Of a DNA stretch of 64,000 nucleotides, positions 50,701 to 63,217 are shown piece after piece. This DNA is from Rachycentron canadum (taxonomy: Eukaryota; Chordata; Actinopteri; Carangiformes; Rachycentridae). The position numbers were made by a program, and so were the translations under genes. Where the stretch lies: the NCBI GenBank assembly GCA_038496675.1, contig CM076651.1, forward strand, positions 21,483,299 to 21,547,298, written 5' to 3'. The notes under the pieces are model-generated. The model had not been told where the DNA came from, did not search any database, and saw only the letters and a program-made list of their open reading frames with translations. Within the stretch, counting starts at the first letter, position 1, and each line of letters opens with the position of its first letter.

Positions 50701-53700
50701 GGGGCAGCACAGAGGCTACCAGCCCAGACTCTGAGCGTCCTGCCCAGGCCCTGCTTCGGGACTATGGTAAGACAGATACATTGCATATACTACACTAATA
50801 TCCTTGTGCTTTACAAATTGACACAATGCTGCTGGCTTTGGTGAGACCATGCATTTGTGTATACACGTGACTCACTAAATTAGCATGTGTTCTTTTTAGC
50901 TAACATGGTTAAAGTGTTATGCAGAGTTAAGAGGCGTTGGGTAAAATGCTTTTGTAGGTAACACAAAGTTATTTGTTGCTGTGATGCTGTGCTATTAAAC
51001 ACCGTTTTGGCTCTGAGACCTATCCAGTACTTGGCCTGATTGCATCTTTCTCTCTAATTGATTGGCTGCAGCAGTGCTGCCTAATCAAAAGCAATTTCAA
51101 AGATTTAGCAGTATATTCGGGGATGGGATTCTGCAGGGTTCCTGTGTGACAGGGTGGTTAAATAGGAAAAACAAGACTCAAGAGTAGACAGAAGTCTGGA
51201 GGCCATTTTTCATAAACTGTAACCTATTGAGCATGATTTGAATTTTTTTTTTTTTCTCTCCTCATCATTGTTGATCATAAATTCAGATATTCAGAGGCTT
51301 GATTTCTGACATTGGTGCCAGATCTGCATCTTGGAGCAGCTCAACGGTGAAACATTCACATAATCACTTAAATGTTTAGCTCTCCTGGAACCATTAGGTA
51401 GAAACTCTGAAAAAGGTAGAAATAATTACTCTTGTTCAAACAAACAAAAAAACAGGGAGGCAGGGAAAAAATAAAATAGAAAATTTCACTCGTGTCATAA
51501 CCTTTACCTAAGGCTTATCTTCTAATATTACCAAGTCATGGCAATTTATTATTATATCAAGGAAATTCCATGACAGTATATTAAGATTATACAGATGGTT
51601 TGTGTAATTTGTGTTAAATACCAGGTGCTTTTTAAAAACTGTCATTTTATTTATTTAGTCAGTGTTGGACAACAATATACACTTTTTAAAATTCAATTCA
51701 AAAGTAGTTTATATGTTATCTACTTCTCAAGCTTGCCAAATTTTGCTCAACATGGTGTGCTGTTCTGATTTCAAACACTATTAATGCATATTTTCAATAC
51801 CTAAAATGGGCAACCAGGACATTTCTCCTGTTGGTGTGTGTACTTTGTTGGCTTTGCTCTATTCTCTGCGGTGTTTGGTATTTCGGGGTGTTATATGGTC
51901 TAGCTCTTACAGATACGGCGGCAGGCCTGTTGGTGCGCAGCATCCACCTAGTCACTCAGAGGCTCAACTCTCAGTGGAGGCAAGACATGAGCATTTCCCT
52001 GGCTGCCCTGGAGCTACTGGCTGGGCTTGCTAAGGTAAAGATAGCACCACAGAGACTCAATCTGAGCAACAATTTGAGCAACAATCTGCACTCATTACTC
52101 GCAGGCCAGACCAAACAAACGGAGACTACCAAATGTCTTCCAATTTATCCATGTTACTGACCCAAGTCTCAACCATCAATATCTCTTGGAATTCCACCTT
52201 GCTTAACAACAATGCTGTTTCAACTGTTTCACTAGGAATTCTGAATTTTCCTTCCAGACCAACTGTTACAAAAATAACTGTTAAAGGGTATATTAGCTTT
52301 CACTTAACCTCTGGTCGCTCCCATAGTAGTCATTCTAGCATCATTGATAGCAAAACTAGTGGTGCATTTGAGTGGCTCAGTTCATGTTATGAGTCAGAAG
52401 TTTCCAAGTTCATCATGGGGGGGATGCCCTTATTGTATAAAAGTCCCACAAAATAAAACAAGATAATTTTTGGTTTTAACACGCCATTTTCTCTTCCCAT
52501 TATTGGCTGCACAGTTGTTTTCTACACCATTACGTGTAACCCTTTCAAAATAAGGTAACAATAGTAAAATACAATAATTGGCTTTAATATGTGAATATCT
52601 GGCATCAATACCACACAAATGTAAAGTGCAAAAGAGCAGGGAGAGAAGAGACCAAAGCAACATTGAGGTTATTTAATCTACATAAATACTAGTTCTAACA
52701 ACACTCAATATTCTATTATATTATTCTAGTCATCATTTTTAATTAAAACCACAACTTATCAAATGTGTCATTATTTAATAAAATTGTTTATCTTGCATGT
52801 ACCAAAGCATGCAAAGGTTTGCAAATGGCATGAAATAAAGAATTTTATAATGTATTACATGTACTATAGTTTTCTGTACTTTTGGTATACTTTTATCTGA
52901 ACCAGGTAAAGGTTGGAGTAGACTCTGCAGATCGTAAACGTGCTGTCAGCTCTATATGTGGGTACATTGTGTACCAGTGTAGCCGTCCAGCTCCTCTTCA
53001 ATCCCGAGACCTGCATTCTATGATTGTAGCTGCTTTCCAGTTTCTGTGTGTGTGGCTCACGGAACACCCTGACATGCTGGATGAGAAGGTACATTTAAAG
53101 ACTGAATATGAACTCTCTCGCAAATGTGTTTTTTTGGTTAGAGGGTTAGTGTTTTGTTAAAATAAACTGTTGTCCTTTTTTATCAGGATTGTCTTGTAGA
53201 GGTGTTGGAGATTGTGGAGCTGGGAATCTCTGGTAGCAAGTCCCGACAGGAACAGGAAATTCGACATAAAGGAGAGAAGGAGCACAACCCAGCTTCAATG
53301 AGGGTGAAGGATGCTGCTGAGGCCACTTTGTCCTGGTGAGAATCCTCAGAATACAGAATAAACATAACAAAATAAACCAGCTACAGTTATTTGATGTAGG
53401 TGCTTGTTATTTATCTATTGTTTTAAAGATGAAATTATAATTCTGTTTGGATGCTTCACATATAACCACAAAAGTGCATTTATACTGTTGCTTTGCATGC
53501 TAGATAGCAAACTCAGTTGGCTAGTCAGCTGTAGCTGTTATATATTTGATATATAGTATATGTCATGTATATACAGTATGTTTGGTGTTGCCTGACTGGC
53601 ACCATAGAAAATAAAGGAAACCATAATACACACAATTTCTGAATATCTCCAAAGATATTTTTTACTTTCAACAATAAAATAATATCTGATAGAAAGCTGA

Positions 53701-56700
53701 ATATCACATTTTGTAAAAGAAACTTATTGTTTGAATTTTAATTGTACTGAATTATTGATTTGTCTGTTTCTTTTCTTCCTTTGTGACCCAGGTTCCCTAG
53801 TTTAATTATTCTGCTTAAGTGCCACACCTTTTTAGAAAGTGAAAAACCAACCCAGTTTCATCATATTTATGTCCTTGTATTCATTGGTATTCCCTAGTAT
53901 CATGCAGGTGCTTGGGGCCTTCCCTTCTCCCAGTGGGCCCGCCTCCACCTGCAGCCTTCTGAATGAAGACACCCTGATTCGCTATGCCAGACTCAGTGTC
54001 ACAGGAGCCAGCAACTTCCGCTACTTTGTCTTGGACAACTCGGTCATCCTTGCCATGCTGGAGCAACCCCTTGGCAATGAGCAGAGTCAGTATCTTATCA
54101 TCCATCATCTGACGTAATACCGGTTTATATGGATATGGGGCGAATTAAGGTCTTACTTCAGTTCAGTTTTAAGTATAAGTAGAGGCTTCATCACCTGCCA
54201 ATTACCAAGCACTAGTAAAAAAAAAAAAAAAAAAAAAGAATAACCAGTTGAATGTCTCTGTCCTCACAGACCCCAGTCCATCAGTGACAGTTTTGATCAG
54301 AGGCACAGCTGGCAGACATGCATGGACCATGCAACTCTTCCACCAACCCAGAGGAGCTCGGGCCAATCAGAGGGTGAGATCACACTGTAGATTACTGGAT
54401 AATGAAAGGCAAAGATGCAAAACCAAATCAATTTAGAAATATTTTAATGTGACATGCTGGAGTTGCGGGTTCCCACAGCAGGTGTTTGTTCCCGAGGGCC
54501 GTCCAATGCCCAACAATGATGTAGGGATCAAGTACAACGTCAAACAGAGGCCCTTCCCTGAAGAGGTGGATAAGATTCCTCTTGTCAAAGCTGATGTTAG
54601 TATTCCTGACCTGGATGACATTGTCAGTAAGGAGGTAAGAGAAATAAATCCTTTTATAGAACTTATATCCAAGTAGTGACTAATTATACACAAATTAAAC
54701 TTTTCTACAATGAGTAAAAGCTAAATCAAGATTATTTGTTGTCATAGATAAAATAGGGCCAGAAATTAAATTAATCAATCATATTATTTGTTATTATACA
54801 TACTCAGGTGTGTTGTTTGGGCTGGCAGGATGATTCACGAGCTACAAATACACTGAGTAATTACCCACACGTGAGTTGTTGGAGAGATGAAATTTCACTG
54901 GGTGACATGGGTTAAATCATCTGGTTTAGTGACAAATTCTTGATGATTGTTGTCTGTGTTTTCAATCCAATTATCCAATTATAATTAATTGGAGATGAAT
55001 CAGTTACTCTTTGACCGTGTTAAACTGAGCATCAGAAACTTCACAAAGAGAGAATTTTATTAAAGACCTGATGTACTGGGTTGGATTAGCTTTTTGAGGT
55101 CTAGCTAACAAAATGGTGACTTTCTTTTCAAATGTTTGGTAACAATGTCTTAAAGCACAAATGCACACCATTGACTCTTTGCACATCAACTTTGCGAGGT
55201 AACACTTCTATATTTGGACTTTGAACCTTTTGTGGGTTAATACAGAATGATGTATGCACGTTCAGTGCCATTGATCAAGCACAGTGTCCTAAAATAGTCT
55301 TTAAAAAAGGTCCCATCACCATCTTCTTTTTAGCTGGAGATTCAGCACGACAAGCTTCGTATTCTGATGACTAAGCAGATGGAGTATGAGAACGCCTTGG
55401 AGCGGCACAGTGAGGAAATCTGGAAGTCCAAGCCTTTCCCGGACCCACAGACAGACTGCAAACCCCCTCCACCCTCACAGGAGTTCCAGACAGCACGCCT
55501 CTTCCTCTCCCACTTTGGCTTTCTGTCTCTGGAGGCACTCAAGGTTGATAAACATAATTTTCTGCCAATATCAAATATTATGTACAAGCCTTCCTACAAC
55601 TTAAACTTAACTTTTTTTTACTTTATTGCCTTCATTAAAACCTGAGGAATCATAAAGGATTGTCCTTATTTACAGTGTAAATTACTCAAAAGTATCAAAG
55701 GACACAATATAATATAATCAATTAAACAGCTATATATATATGTAAATCACATTTTTTAGATTCATTTTTAAATTAAAAATTTAATATATTACAAGTAATA
55801 AATTATACTAAGAATTATACTGTAATGTATTATTCTATATACATTTATAATAATGTTCTTGTTAATACAATTTATTTTCAAATTAATATTAATGTATTGT
55901 TAATAGGAGCCCAACAACAGTCGTCTACCTCCTCATCTGATTGGCCTGGAGTCATCCTTGCCAGGATTTTTTGATGACATCAGCTACCTGGACCTGCTTC
56001 CCTGCCGACCATTTGACACCGTCTTCATTTTCTATGTGAGAGCTGGACAAAAAAGCAGCCATGAGGTGAGGGAACACAGGCTGTTTGAATGTAGCAACAT
56101 GCAACAGATTTTCTGTAAAATAATACAGTGTGTAATGAGTTTGATTTGTTGTTTAATTCTAACTAGAATTAAAAATGCTCAGAATTTAACTTCAAAATGC
56201 AGACCTCTGTACTTTTTCTTGGTGATCAGATCCTGAGGAATGTGGAGTCATCCTCCAGCGTCCAGCCCCACTTTTTGGAGTTCCTGCTGTCCTTGGGCTG
56301 GCCTGTGGACGTGGGACGCCACCCAGGGTGGACAGGACACCTGGATACCAGCTGGTCCCTCAATTCTTGCTCTGACACTAATGATATAACACAAACAGGT
56401 AACCTACCAAACTAACTAACTAACTCCTGCATTACAACCAAAGAGGAGCTTATCTACTTGTGGGATGTTTGTAGTAACAAACTTAACATAACAAACTTAA
56501 CCCTTTGAATGCCAAGTAGCAAAACAACAATACTGAATAAAACAGACGAAAAAGTTTACTTGTGATGAAGTTATAGATCTGTTATTTGCTGATTCTGATT
56601 CTGAAGGAGAATATCTGCCTTTAAGAGATGATGATCAGTTGTGTAATAACAGTAATCGTGACAATGCGTCCAGTGCGGTGGTGCAATGGTGATAGTGACA

Positions 56701-59403
56701 GTGCATCATGTGGACATACTTGGTCTTTTTCTCATTTACAGTAGGCCTTTATATCTAACCACTTTCAAGCCCTTTTGAAAGCTTCATGTCAAAATACAGT
56801 AATTTTTTAATTAAAACCCAGGCACTTAAAGGGTTAACTTTTTTCCCTTTTACTATAGAACAAGTGGCTACTCCTGAGGACACAGGTGGTTCTGTGTTCG
56901 ATGGGGAGAAGAAGGTTTTGTACTATGCTGATGCTCTGACAGAGATTGCCTTTGTTGTTCCATCTCTCATTGAAAATTCTGGTCAGTATTCACTACTTTG
57001 TATATGAATTGATAGAAATTATTAATTTTGTATTATAAAACCAAGTGAGGGAGTTGGGACTGACAGAGTTGCCGTTTGCTCTTTGTCATCTCACAGAGGA
57101 GTCTTCAGTGCACAGTGACTCCACTGTGGAGGCAGACACCAACACAGACATCATGCCTGGTTTACTCAAACAACCCAATCTCACACTGGAACTGTTCCCC
57201 AACCACTCTGAAAACCTTGAGTCTGCCAAGAAGGTAAAGTTTTACTCTTGTGTGGGTATCTGACCAATTTCTCATTTATTTAGTGCAGCATTTGCTAAAA
57301 CACACTGAATTTCTTATCTCTTCAGCTGAGTCCTTTGGTGAAGACAAAGAGGTTGTCGACTGGAAAGTCTTTTCCACCACTGGGTCCAGAAACAAAGGTG
57401 TTTGTGGTCTGGGTTGAGCGTTTTGATGATATTGGTATGAACATGCTCTTGATACTGCCTTCATGTCCTACAATTGGAGATTACATTAAGGGAAGATATA
57501 TTGTCTCTCCTCACAGATTAAATTCTTTTTCTAGCAATTTCTCTTGAGTACCTTTCTCTAGACAAAATATTGTAGTCTTATACTCTGTAGCCATAAAATG
57601 TGACTGACCAATGGCTTGAGGCATATGAATGTCATTGTTTCTGTGTTTTTAGAGAACTTCCCGTTGTCTGATCTCTTGGCGGAAACCAGCACAGGCTTGG
57701 AAGCTAGCATGAGCAACAGCACTTCCTGCAGGTATTTAGAAGTTTGCTTTGCTGCTAGTACCAGATGCATGCAGTTCATGAATTGGTATTTGTTTGGTGC
57801 AAAAAGAAGAAAAATAGTTCTGCAAAACAGCATGTGCTTTGACATTCAGTATATAAATACAGAGTGCAAAACAGGAAGTACTGCATGCAGTGTATGCAAA
57901 AGCAAACAGAGAAAAGGAACTACAGTTGTGGCAACAGTTTGGAAAATTGGGTATTTGTTTTTGTGATCAGCAGTTTCATTGTAAATATTGTAGATTGACA
58001 TGATCCGAAGCCATGGACTGCAAGCCTCACATGGATTTAAATGTTGCTTGCTTGCTTTAATCAAACCAACAATGCCATAGAGCAGATTGAGCAATAGTCA
58101 TCTGATACAAAAAACCAACCATATATTTCATTAGCGACACTAAAATAAGCTGCAGAGGATAAGGCCAGTCAGTCATAGACAGATTCCCTCTGCCTACATA
58201 TTTTTTCTTGTGGAATGAAAACCTGTTGAAAACCAGTATTTACAATTAAATTCACTCAACCTTTGTGAAACTTTTTTGAGTTGTGACATGGTTATTGTTC
58301 AACTCTAGTTTGGTTAGTTTTAGGTCGTAACAAGCATTTTTCTGCTCACATTGTATGTTAGTTTTAAAGTTCTTCATTTTAATGTATGATGTGTTTAAGT
58401 GTCTTTTGGTGTGATGCTGCTCCTCAAATACATTCTGTGTAGTCCCACAGGAAATAAATCACAATTTGAATACTACAGTCTAACAGTGCTTGTTTTTCAT
58501 TCTAATTTGCTAAAAATCACTTTGAGTATCTTTTCTCTTTGTCTTTCTAATTGATTCTGCTGCAGGTCAGGGTTACTAGAGAAGGATGTTCCTCTGATCT
58601 TCATCCACCCTCTGAAGACAGGACTCTTCAGGATCCGACTGCATGGAGCTGTGGGCAAATTTGGCATGGTGATTCCTTTGGTGGACGGCATGGTGGTCAG
58701 CCGCAGAGCTCTAGGTAATTGCTCATGTGGCTTGCTCTGGCTTAACTTGTCCCTCCCTACTGAAATACTAATGCTTGCATGCATTAATATTAATTAATAT
58801 TTATTTATGGTTGGCATCTCTTTGAAATGCATTGGAAACATACTCCATTTAATAGGTTTATATTGTTCTCAGTTTGTATAATTTGGTTAATAATATGAAG
58901 AGGGCCGGGTGCTAGTTGCTATGAGAGTGGTTTTAATGTGATTTAGCATCACCATGAAAGTAATCTTTTCTCTGCTGATACACAACTTTGAAAAACATAG
59001 TAACCCTCACCCTGCTTTGGAATGCATATATTGCTACTATAGACCAACAGAGTTGGAAGTAGTGTTTTTACTCTTCCTTTGTACACTTTTCATGTATAAG
59101 AGTGCATTTAAAAATGTATTTAAACCCTTTCCTTTAGTGAAGCCAGTAAGTAAAATGTTTGTGTACATTCAAGTGCTGATGAGCCTACATGTTTGCATCC
59201 TCCTTCTAGGGTTTCTTGTGCGTCAAACAGTCATTAATGTGTGCCGACGGAAGCGTCTGGAAAGTGACTTGTACAACCCACCTCACGTAAGGCGGAAGCA
59301 GAAAATAACTGAGATTGTCCAGCGTTACCGTAACAAGCAACTGGAGCCCGAGTTTTACACCTCACTCTTCCATGAGGTGGGGGAGGGGAAGCCTCACCTC
59401 TAA
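41703..59403 (+). CDS. ralgapb: Ral GTPase-activating protein subunit beta
   Basis: Thirty coding exons join in frame to about 1512 residues (human about 1494): 41703-41879, 44428-44630, 44828-44994, 45094-45280, 45421-45552, 45851-46029, 46869-47020, 47264-47498, 48118-48153, 48986-49187, 49336-49503, 49689-49803, 50182-50329, 50447-50511, 50622-50766, 51913-52034, 52906-53088, 53187-53335, 53898-54085, 54270-54373, 54482-54634, 55334-55543, 55907-56065, 56230-56398, 56859-56981, 57097-57233, 57326-57434, 57653-57731, 58566-58714, 59210-59403. It starts MYSEWRSLQLVVQ and ends with a C-terminal Rap/Ran-GAP-like domain (FVVWVERFDDI, VIPLVDGMVVSRRALGF). Strong similarity to human RALGAPB runs throughout. 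RALGAPB pairs with catalytic RALGAPA1/2 subunits, like TSC1-TSC2, to switch off RalA/RalB. The middle is Ser/Pro-rich with a seven-Gln run. An in-frame ATG at 41688 was rejected in favour of the conserved MYSEW start. Confidence 0.97.
41955..42812 (+). mobile_element. Degenerate Tc1/mariner-like transposon in ralgapb intron
   Basis: It lies in the first intron after the start codon. Recognisable transposase-region blocks occur in order (AGGATTGTGCAGATGCACAG, CACTCCACAAATCTGG, AACTGTTTGGCCTCAATACC, ATGGTGGTAACAGCATCATG). The right end GTCTGAATACTTTCT...ACTGTA is typical of a Tc1-like family. The frame is broken by many indels and the 3' half of the transposase is deleted. It is long inactive and ends are approximate. 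Confidence 0.8.
47282..47314 (+). repeat. ralgapb: (CAG)n coding repeat in ralgapb
   Basis: Six CAG codons plus one CAA encode seven glutamines in the disordered Ser/Pro-rich linker. The recalled human protein lacks a glutamine run here. Confidence 0.85.
48118..48153 (+). other. ralgapb: 36-nt micro-exon of ralgapb
   Basis: It is bounded by TTATCTTGCAG and GTAAGTA, and both flanking junctions are phase 1. It encodes ASFIQILLSYKS, with the last split codon completed downstream. Its length is a multiple of three, so skipping keeps frame. The peptide matches a segment I recall from human RALGAPB, so it is probably a conserved, possibly alternative, cassette. Confidence 0.8.
52035..52905 (+). 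other. ralgapb: ralgapb intron with a 107-codon open frame
   Basis: The intron between the exons ending 52034 and starting 52906. An open frame at 52133-52456 is Ser/Thr/Asn-rich and resembles no family I know. The region has a tandem GAGCAACAAT near 52063-52086. It is probably non-coding. Confidence 0.5.
54217..54238. repeat. Poly(A) tract in ralgapb intron
   Basis: An adenine homopolymer of about 20 bases just upstream of the exon starting at 54270. It has no SINE body attached. Confidence 0.7.
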
Positions 59404-59502
59404 TACCCCTATCCTGTCCTAACACTGGCTCACAAATGCACACAACATACACATACACAACACACACTTTTTACCACCACTCACGCAGCATTTAAAATTG
59501 TG

Positions 59503-59536
59503 TGTGCATACACACACACACACACACACGCGCAGA
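59503..59536. repeat. (CA)n microsatellite
   Basis: A CA-dinucleotide run in the ralgapb 3' UTR, ending in CGCGC. Confidence 0.85.
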
Positions 59537-60280
59537 ATCTTTATATTTATACTGTACTATTTTGTTATTTATATGAATACATATATCAACACTGTCTGCC
59601 TTTGACTCTGAGAGCAAAGTGTCAAAAACCATGCCAAGGTGGAAAAGCTACATTTCTCTGTTGCAGTCACCCACTGAACATTCGAATGGCTGAAGTTCAA
59701 CAGTGTCTCTGCTAATTTAGGTTCATGCTCTGCGGCAAATGAGTCTCTGCTTGTCTTTAACTGCAATACAATTAGGTACACTGTTGGCCTTTCTGAACAT
59801 GTTCTTTAAAACCTGACATGAGTGAATTTCATGCTGTGTCTAGAATCAAGATCTGTTTTTGTTTTAATCAAAGATAATATTAACAAGGATTTAATCAACA
59901 AGATTTATGGTTGAATTTTTGCCAAGGAGATAAACATCTAAGCATCATTAAATGTTTTGTTATAAAAATAGCTACTGTTTCAAGGCAGGTGGCTTCAATA
60001 AAACAAAGAAGTGATGGAAAATATTAACACATAATCTAATTTTACCACATATTGTCATCTACATCTAGACAACTGCTAAAGTCTTCCTAGTGTGAACACA
60101 CATTTGGCCATCCACCAGCTGATTAGCACACAAATGTTGCTGTTTATAGTTATTTTAAAAAATTTCTAGATGATTTCTAGGACTCCCATGTTGTATTACT
60201 GTATGTTGATGCCATTTTTGGCAGGTGCACAGTCTTTGTGCCAGTCTGAAAGTCTCCCATCTCACAACAGCCACTGCACT

Positions 60281-60331
60281 GTGTGTGTGTGTGCGCGCGC
60301 GCGCGTGCGTGCGTGTGTGCGTGCGTGCGTG
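60281..60331. repeat. Alternating (GT/GC)n tract
   Basis: About 51 bp of nearly uninterrupted purine-pyrimidine alternation: GT repeats, then GC repeats, then GTGC units. Confidence 0.85.
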
Positions 60332-61554
60332 GGCACACAGTCACATGTATGCTTATTCAACCAGTCAAACCATTGACATGAGTCATAGTGACCCCTAAAA
60401 CCTCCATAGACAGCATTTAAAGATTAATTTAGTCACTTTAAAGAAATTAGACTTATCTTTTGATAATTTAGTTTAGAAAATGTCTATTTCCTTGGTCAAG
60501 ATATAACCCAAGAATTGGTTTACTCTTAATACTTGGTAACACTTGAGTTTACTGATAATGAGAGCAGTTATGGAGCTCCTGGAGTTTGCACTTGAATGCC
60601 AGGCTGATATGAAATGTCACAAAGATTTTTTTAATTTTGAAGTCTCTGCCAATACCAAACAGCACAGTTTAAGTGTCTTGCTCATCCAAACAAATCTATG
60701 GTGATGGATTCAAAGGCCAAAATACTCAATGTAGCTAACATCATTATATAACCTGCATTTTGGCTGATCAGTTTTTTTTTTATTCTAAACCCAGAAAGAA
60801 AAGTTATATTCAGTTTAGATTACAGAAATGTGCAGTTTTGCCTTCTCAGCTTTTTTATTTTTTTTCCTGCGCTTCAAACTTTGTTTCAGTTTTGTTTACT
60901 CACTGTACTTTGGTTTTTATTCAAACTCTCACTGTCTGCCTGTAACAATGTGAATTTATTTATCACAGAGATGGAACAGGGCAAACACCTTTGTTATATT
61001 GGAAAGTCTTAATGCACTGAGCACATTTTATTTTTATTTTCTATTCCCTGTGGTTACCTTACATGTCTTTTGTACTTTTTGTGCATTTTGAAAGAAAACC
61101 CTGCTGAAGGAAGAGTTTTATCTTGTGAACTATGAGTGAAGAAGAGGCATTGGCGAGTTTTTAACCTATCATGTCTAATTGTGTGACTCACTTTTTATGA
61201 TGGTGCTTAATGCACATGCCTTTTTTTGGAAGGAAGAAGTACACTAAATATGCTTCAAAGAAACTACATACAATCAGTTATACATTGTATCCTATGTTAC
61301 TCCTCTAATTGATCATATTTAAGGATTTGCCATGTACAGAATTGGAGGATAATATGTAAATATATGATAGTGTAAGGCATTTACAAGTTGTCTGTTGCAT
61401 TCATCTGAGATGGCAAGAAAAGTTATGTATGTATGCAATTATGTGTGGGAGGATCACAATGGGTATTGAATGTAACATGCATCAATTAAAACTATTATTG
61501 ACCTTTTAATTTCTCCAATTCCTAATATTTGGCATGATTTCTATGAGGAATAAA

Positions 61555-63073
61555 ATTAATTTCCACTTTTACTTTTTAATATTTAATTGATAGACTTTTC
61601 CTTTTCAGAACCAACTCTGACTCTAGAGTTGGATCTTACTCTAGAGCCAAGTATCGAACAAGTCTTGATCTAAACCTAACAGTTGCGTACACCTTTATTC
61701 ATGAGTGTGACCATAGAAACATGATCACGAGCAGTTAGCATAGGATTGGTTGAAAATGAAAAGTGGCCATTTGATTTTGATTTACATAATAGTTAATCCA
61801 TGGCATGATGTTGAAGAGCACTAGGTCAAAAGAATCATCGGCTGTAAAATTATCGTAGGTAAGAGTCATGTTAACGAAACAACATATGCTCTTTCTGCAG
61901 CTGGATGTTGCATTTGTTTCGTTGTCCACCAGAGGACGCATTTCTCTTACATTTACCACCTGGATCCTTTTGTCATAGGTGGGGCCCAAAATATTTAGCT
62001 AACTTACTTAATATACAGCAGTATAGACACTTTACATCGGGCAAATACCTTGCAGGTCGTGACCTTTGTGTAAGACTTACATTTTCAAATTGTCGGTGCA
62101 CTTTTTGATAAAACGTCATCTTCTTAATATGACTAATTTTCTCTTTAGTTGCTATCATAATTAATCATGAGTAAGAAGGAAAAAACAAACTTACAATAAC
62201 CTATTGCTATTTTGTTCATGTTTTGGATTTCTGTTTAAATCTCTTTTTTTTTTAAATTTAGGAACATATTGGCGGAAGGGGATTGTGATTAAAAATTAGG
62301 CTGCAGTTATTTTTTTATTTTCTCTCTCAAACCGACTCTCTACAGTATGCTACAATTAATGCACATGTAATTTTGGAATTCAAACAAAGATCTATGAATA
62401 GATATGTATGTAGTGACTGGTAGTCTCAGTTTATGGAGAATTTATTATATATTATCTTATTATTATGGTGTTTGTTTGCTTAAATGTATTTGTATGAACT
62501 AGTTCAGTACAGTTGTCATATTTATTAGTACAATAGTTTCTTTGACGCCACATTACCACTCATACTCAGAATCACTGAATAAGGAATTTACCTTTTAAAA
62601 TGTTGTGCTCTCGAATCGCCTGCGGTATAATTATTATAAGATACAGTGTTTGACCACAGTTTCGTGTTGTGTGCTGTTTGTTTGTGTGCTCACTGCTCAG
62701 AGGCAGAAGTGAGCTGTGGCCCGTGTGTGTCTTTGGCACCGGGTCCCTCCTCCTCCTCCTCCTCCTCCTCCTCCTCCTCTTCCTCCTCGTCGTCGTCGTC
62801 CTCCTGTTCTCGGTCGTCTTTCAGGTCTGAACTGATCGACTGTTGACCTGCTCGCTCCGGTGCAGCGACCACACAGTCAGGCTCTGCGTTTGTTGTTTGG
62901 TGGTTTTGGCAACTTTATTTCCAGTGTGTGGTGACCTTCCCATCACTGCCTGAATACTTTTTTGGAAAAGTTGCTGCTGCTAAATGGATTGAAGCAACAA
63001 CTCTGCGAAGTGTGGATACTTAAAGAAGAGTATTTCTGCAGAGAGCAATCTTTCTGGGGGTTGAGTTACCACC
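61555..63073 (+). promoter_or_regulatory. prex1: Intergenic region and prex1 promoter / 5' UTR
   Basis: No gene is recognised between 61555 and about 62640. A CTCF-like 14-mer CCACCAGAGGACGC lies at 61926-61939. From about 62650 the sequence becomes GC-richer and includes a (TCC)n tract; this is the likely prex1 promoter and first-exon 5' UTR. A two-codon upstream frame (ATG GAT TGA) sits at 62984-62992. Confidence 0.45.
62744..62806. repeat. (TCC)n / (CGT)n trinucleotide tract
   Basis: A pyrimidine-rich TCC/CTC run followed by four CGT units and a short CCTCC end, upstream of the prex1 start codon. Confidence 0.85.
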
Positions 63074-63217
63074 ATGGAAGAGGACGGCGGGCATCTGGAA
63101 AACGGTATCCACGCCGCCAAGGACTCGGACCGGCAGCAGCGTCTCAGGCTTTGTGTTTTAAATGAAATATTGAACACCGAAAGGGATTATGTTCGGACGC
63201 TGATTTTCCTTCAGTCG
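63074..63217 (+). CDS. prex1: P-Rex1-like Rac exchange factor, first coding exon
   Basis: The 48-codon exon starts at ATG in a strong context (ACCACCATGG) and ends in phase 0 at a GTGAGT donor. It reads MEEDGGHLENGIHAAKDS, then DRQQRLRLCVLNEILNTERD and YVRTLIFLQS. The latter is the start of the DH (Dbl homology) domain, CR1 region. The RLRLCVLNEIL and FLQS residues favour PREX1 over PREX2 (recalled as RLRVCVLSEL...FLVS). PREX1 is a PIP3- and G-beta-gamma-activated guanine nucleotide exchange factor for Rac. The rest of the gene lies beyond the window. The N-terminal extension before the DH domain is shorter than in human PREX1. Confidence 0.85.

Larger units (their letters stand above)
59404..61554 (+). 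other. ralgapb: ralgapb 3' UTR / downstream region
   Basis: No coding sequence is visible. Poly(A) signals AATAAA at 59997-60002 (about 0.6 kb 3' UTR) and 61549-61554 (about 2.1 kb) suggest alternative polyadenylation. The stretch includes an (AC)n tract and a GT/GC alternating tract. Confidence 0.5.

Noticed and set aside
52133..52456. 107-codon open frame inside a ralgapb intron
   Set aside because: It lies wholly between two exons that join in frame without it and is low-complexity Ser/Thr/Asn. I could not relate it to any family.
58954..59403. 149-codon frame running into the last ralgapb exon
   Set aside because: The first two thirds are intron read-through. The real exon starts at 59210 after a clear TTCTAG acceptor.
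61735..61989. 84-residue open frame on the minus strand between ralgapb and prex1
   Set aside because: The residue mix looks protein-like, but I recognise no family, splice context or promoter. It is short enough to be chance.
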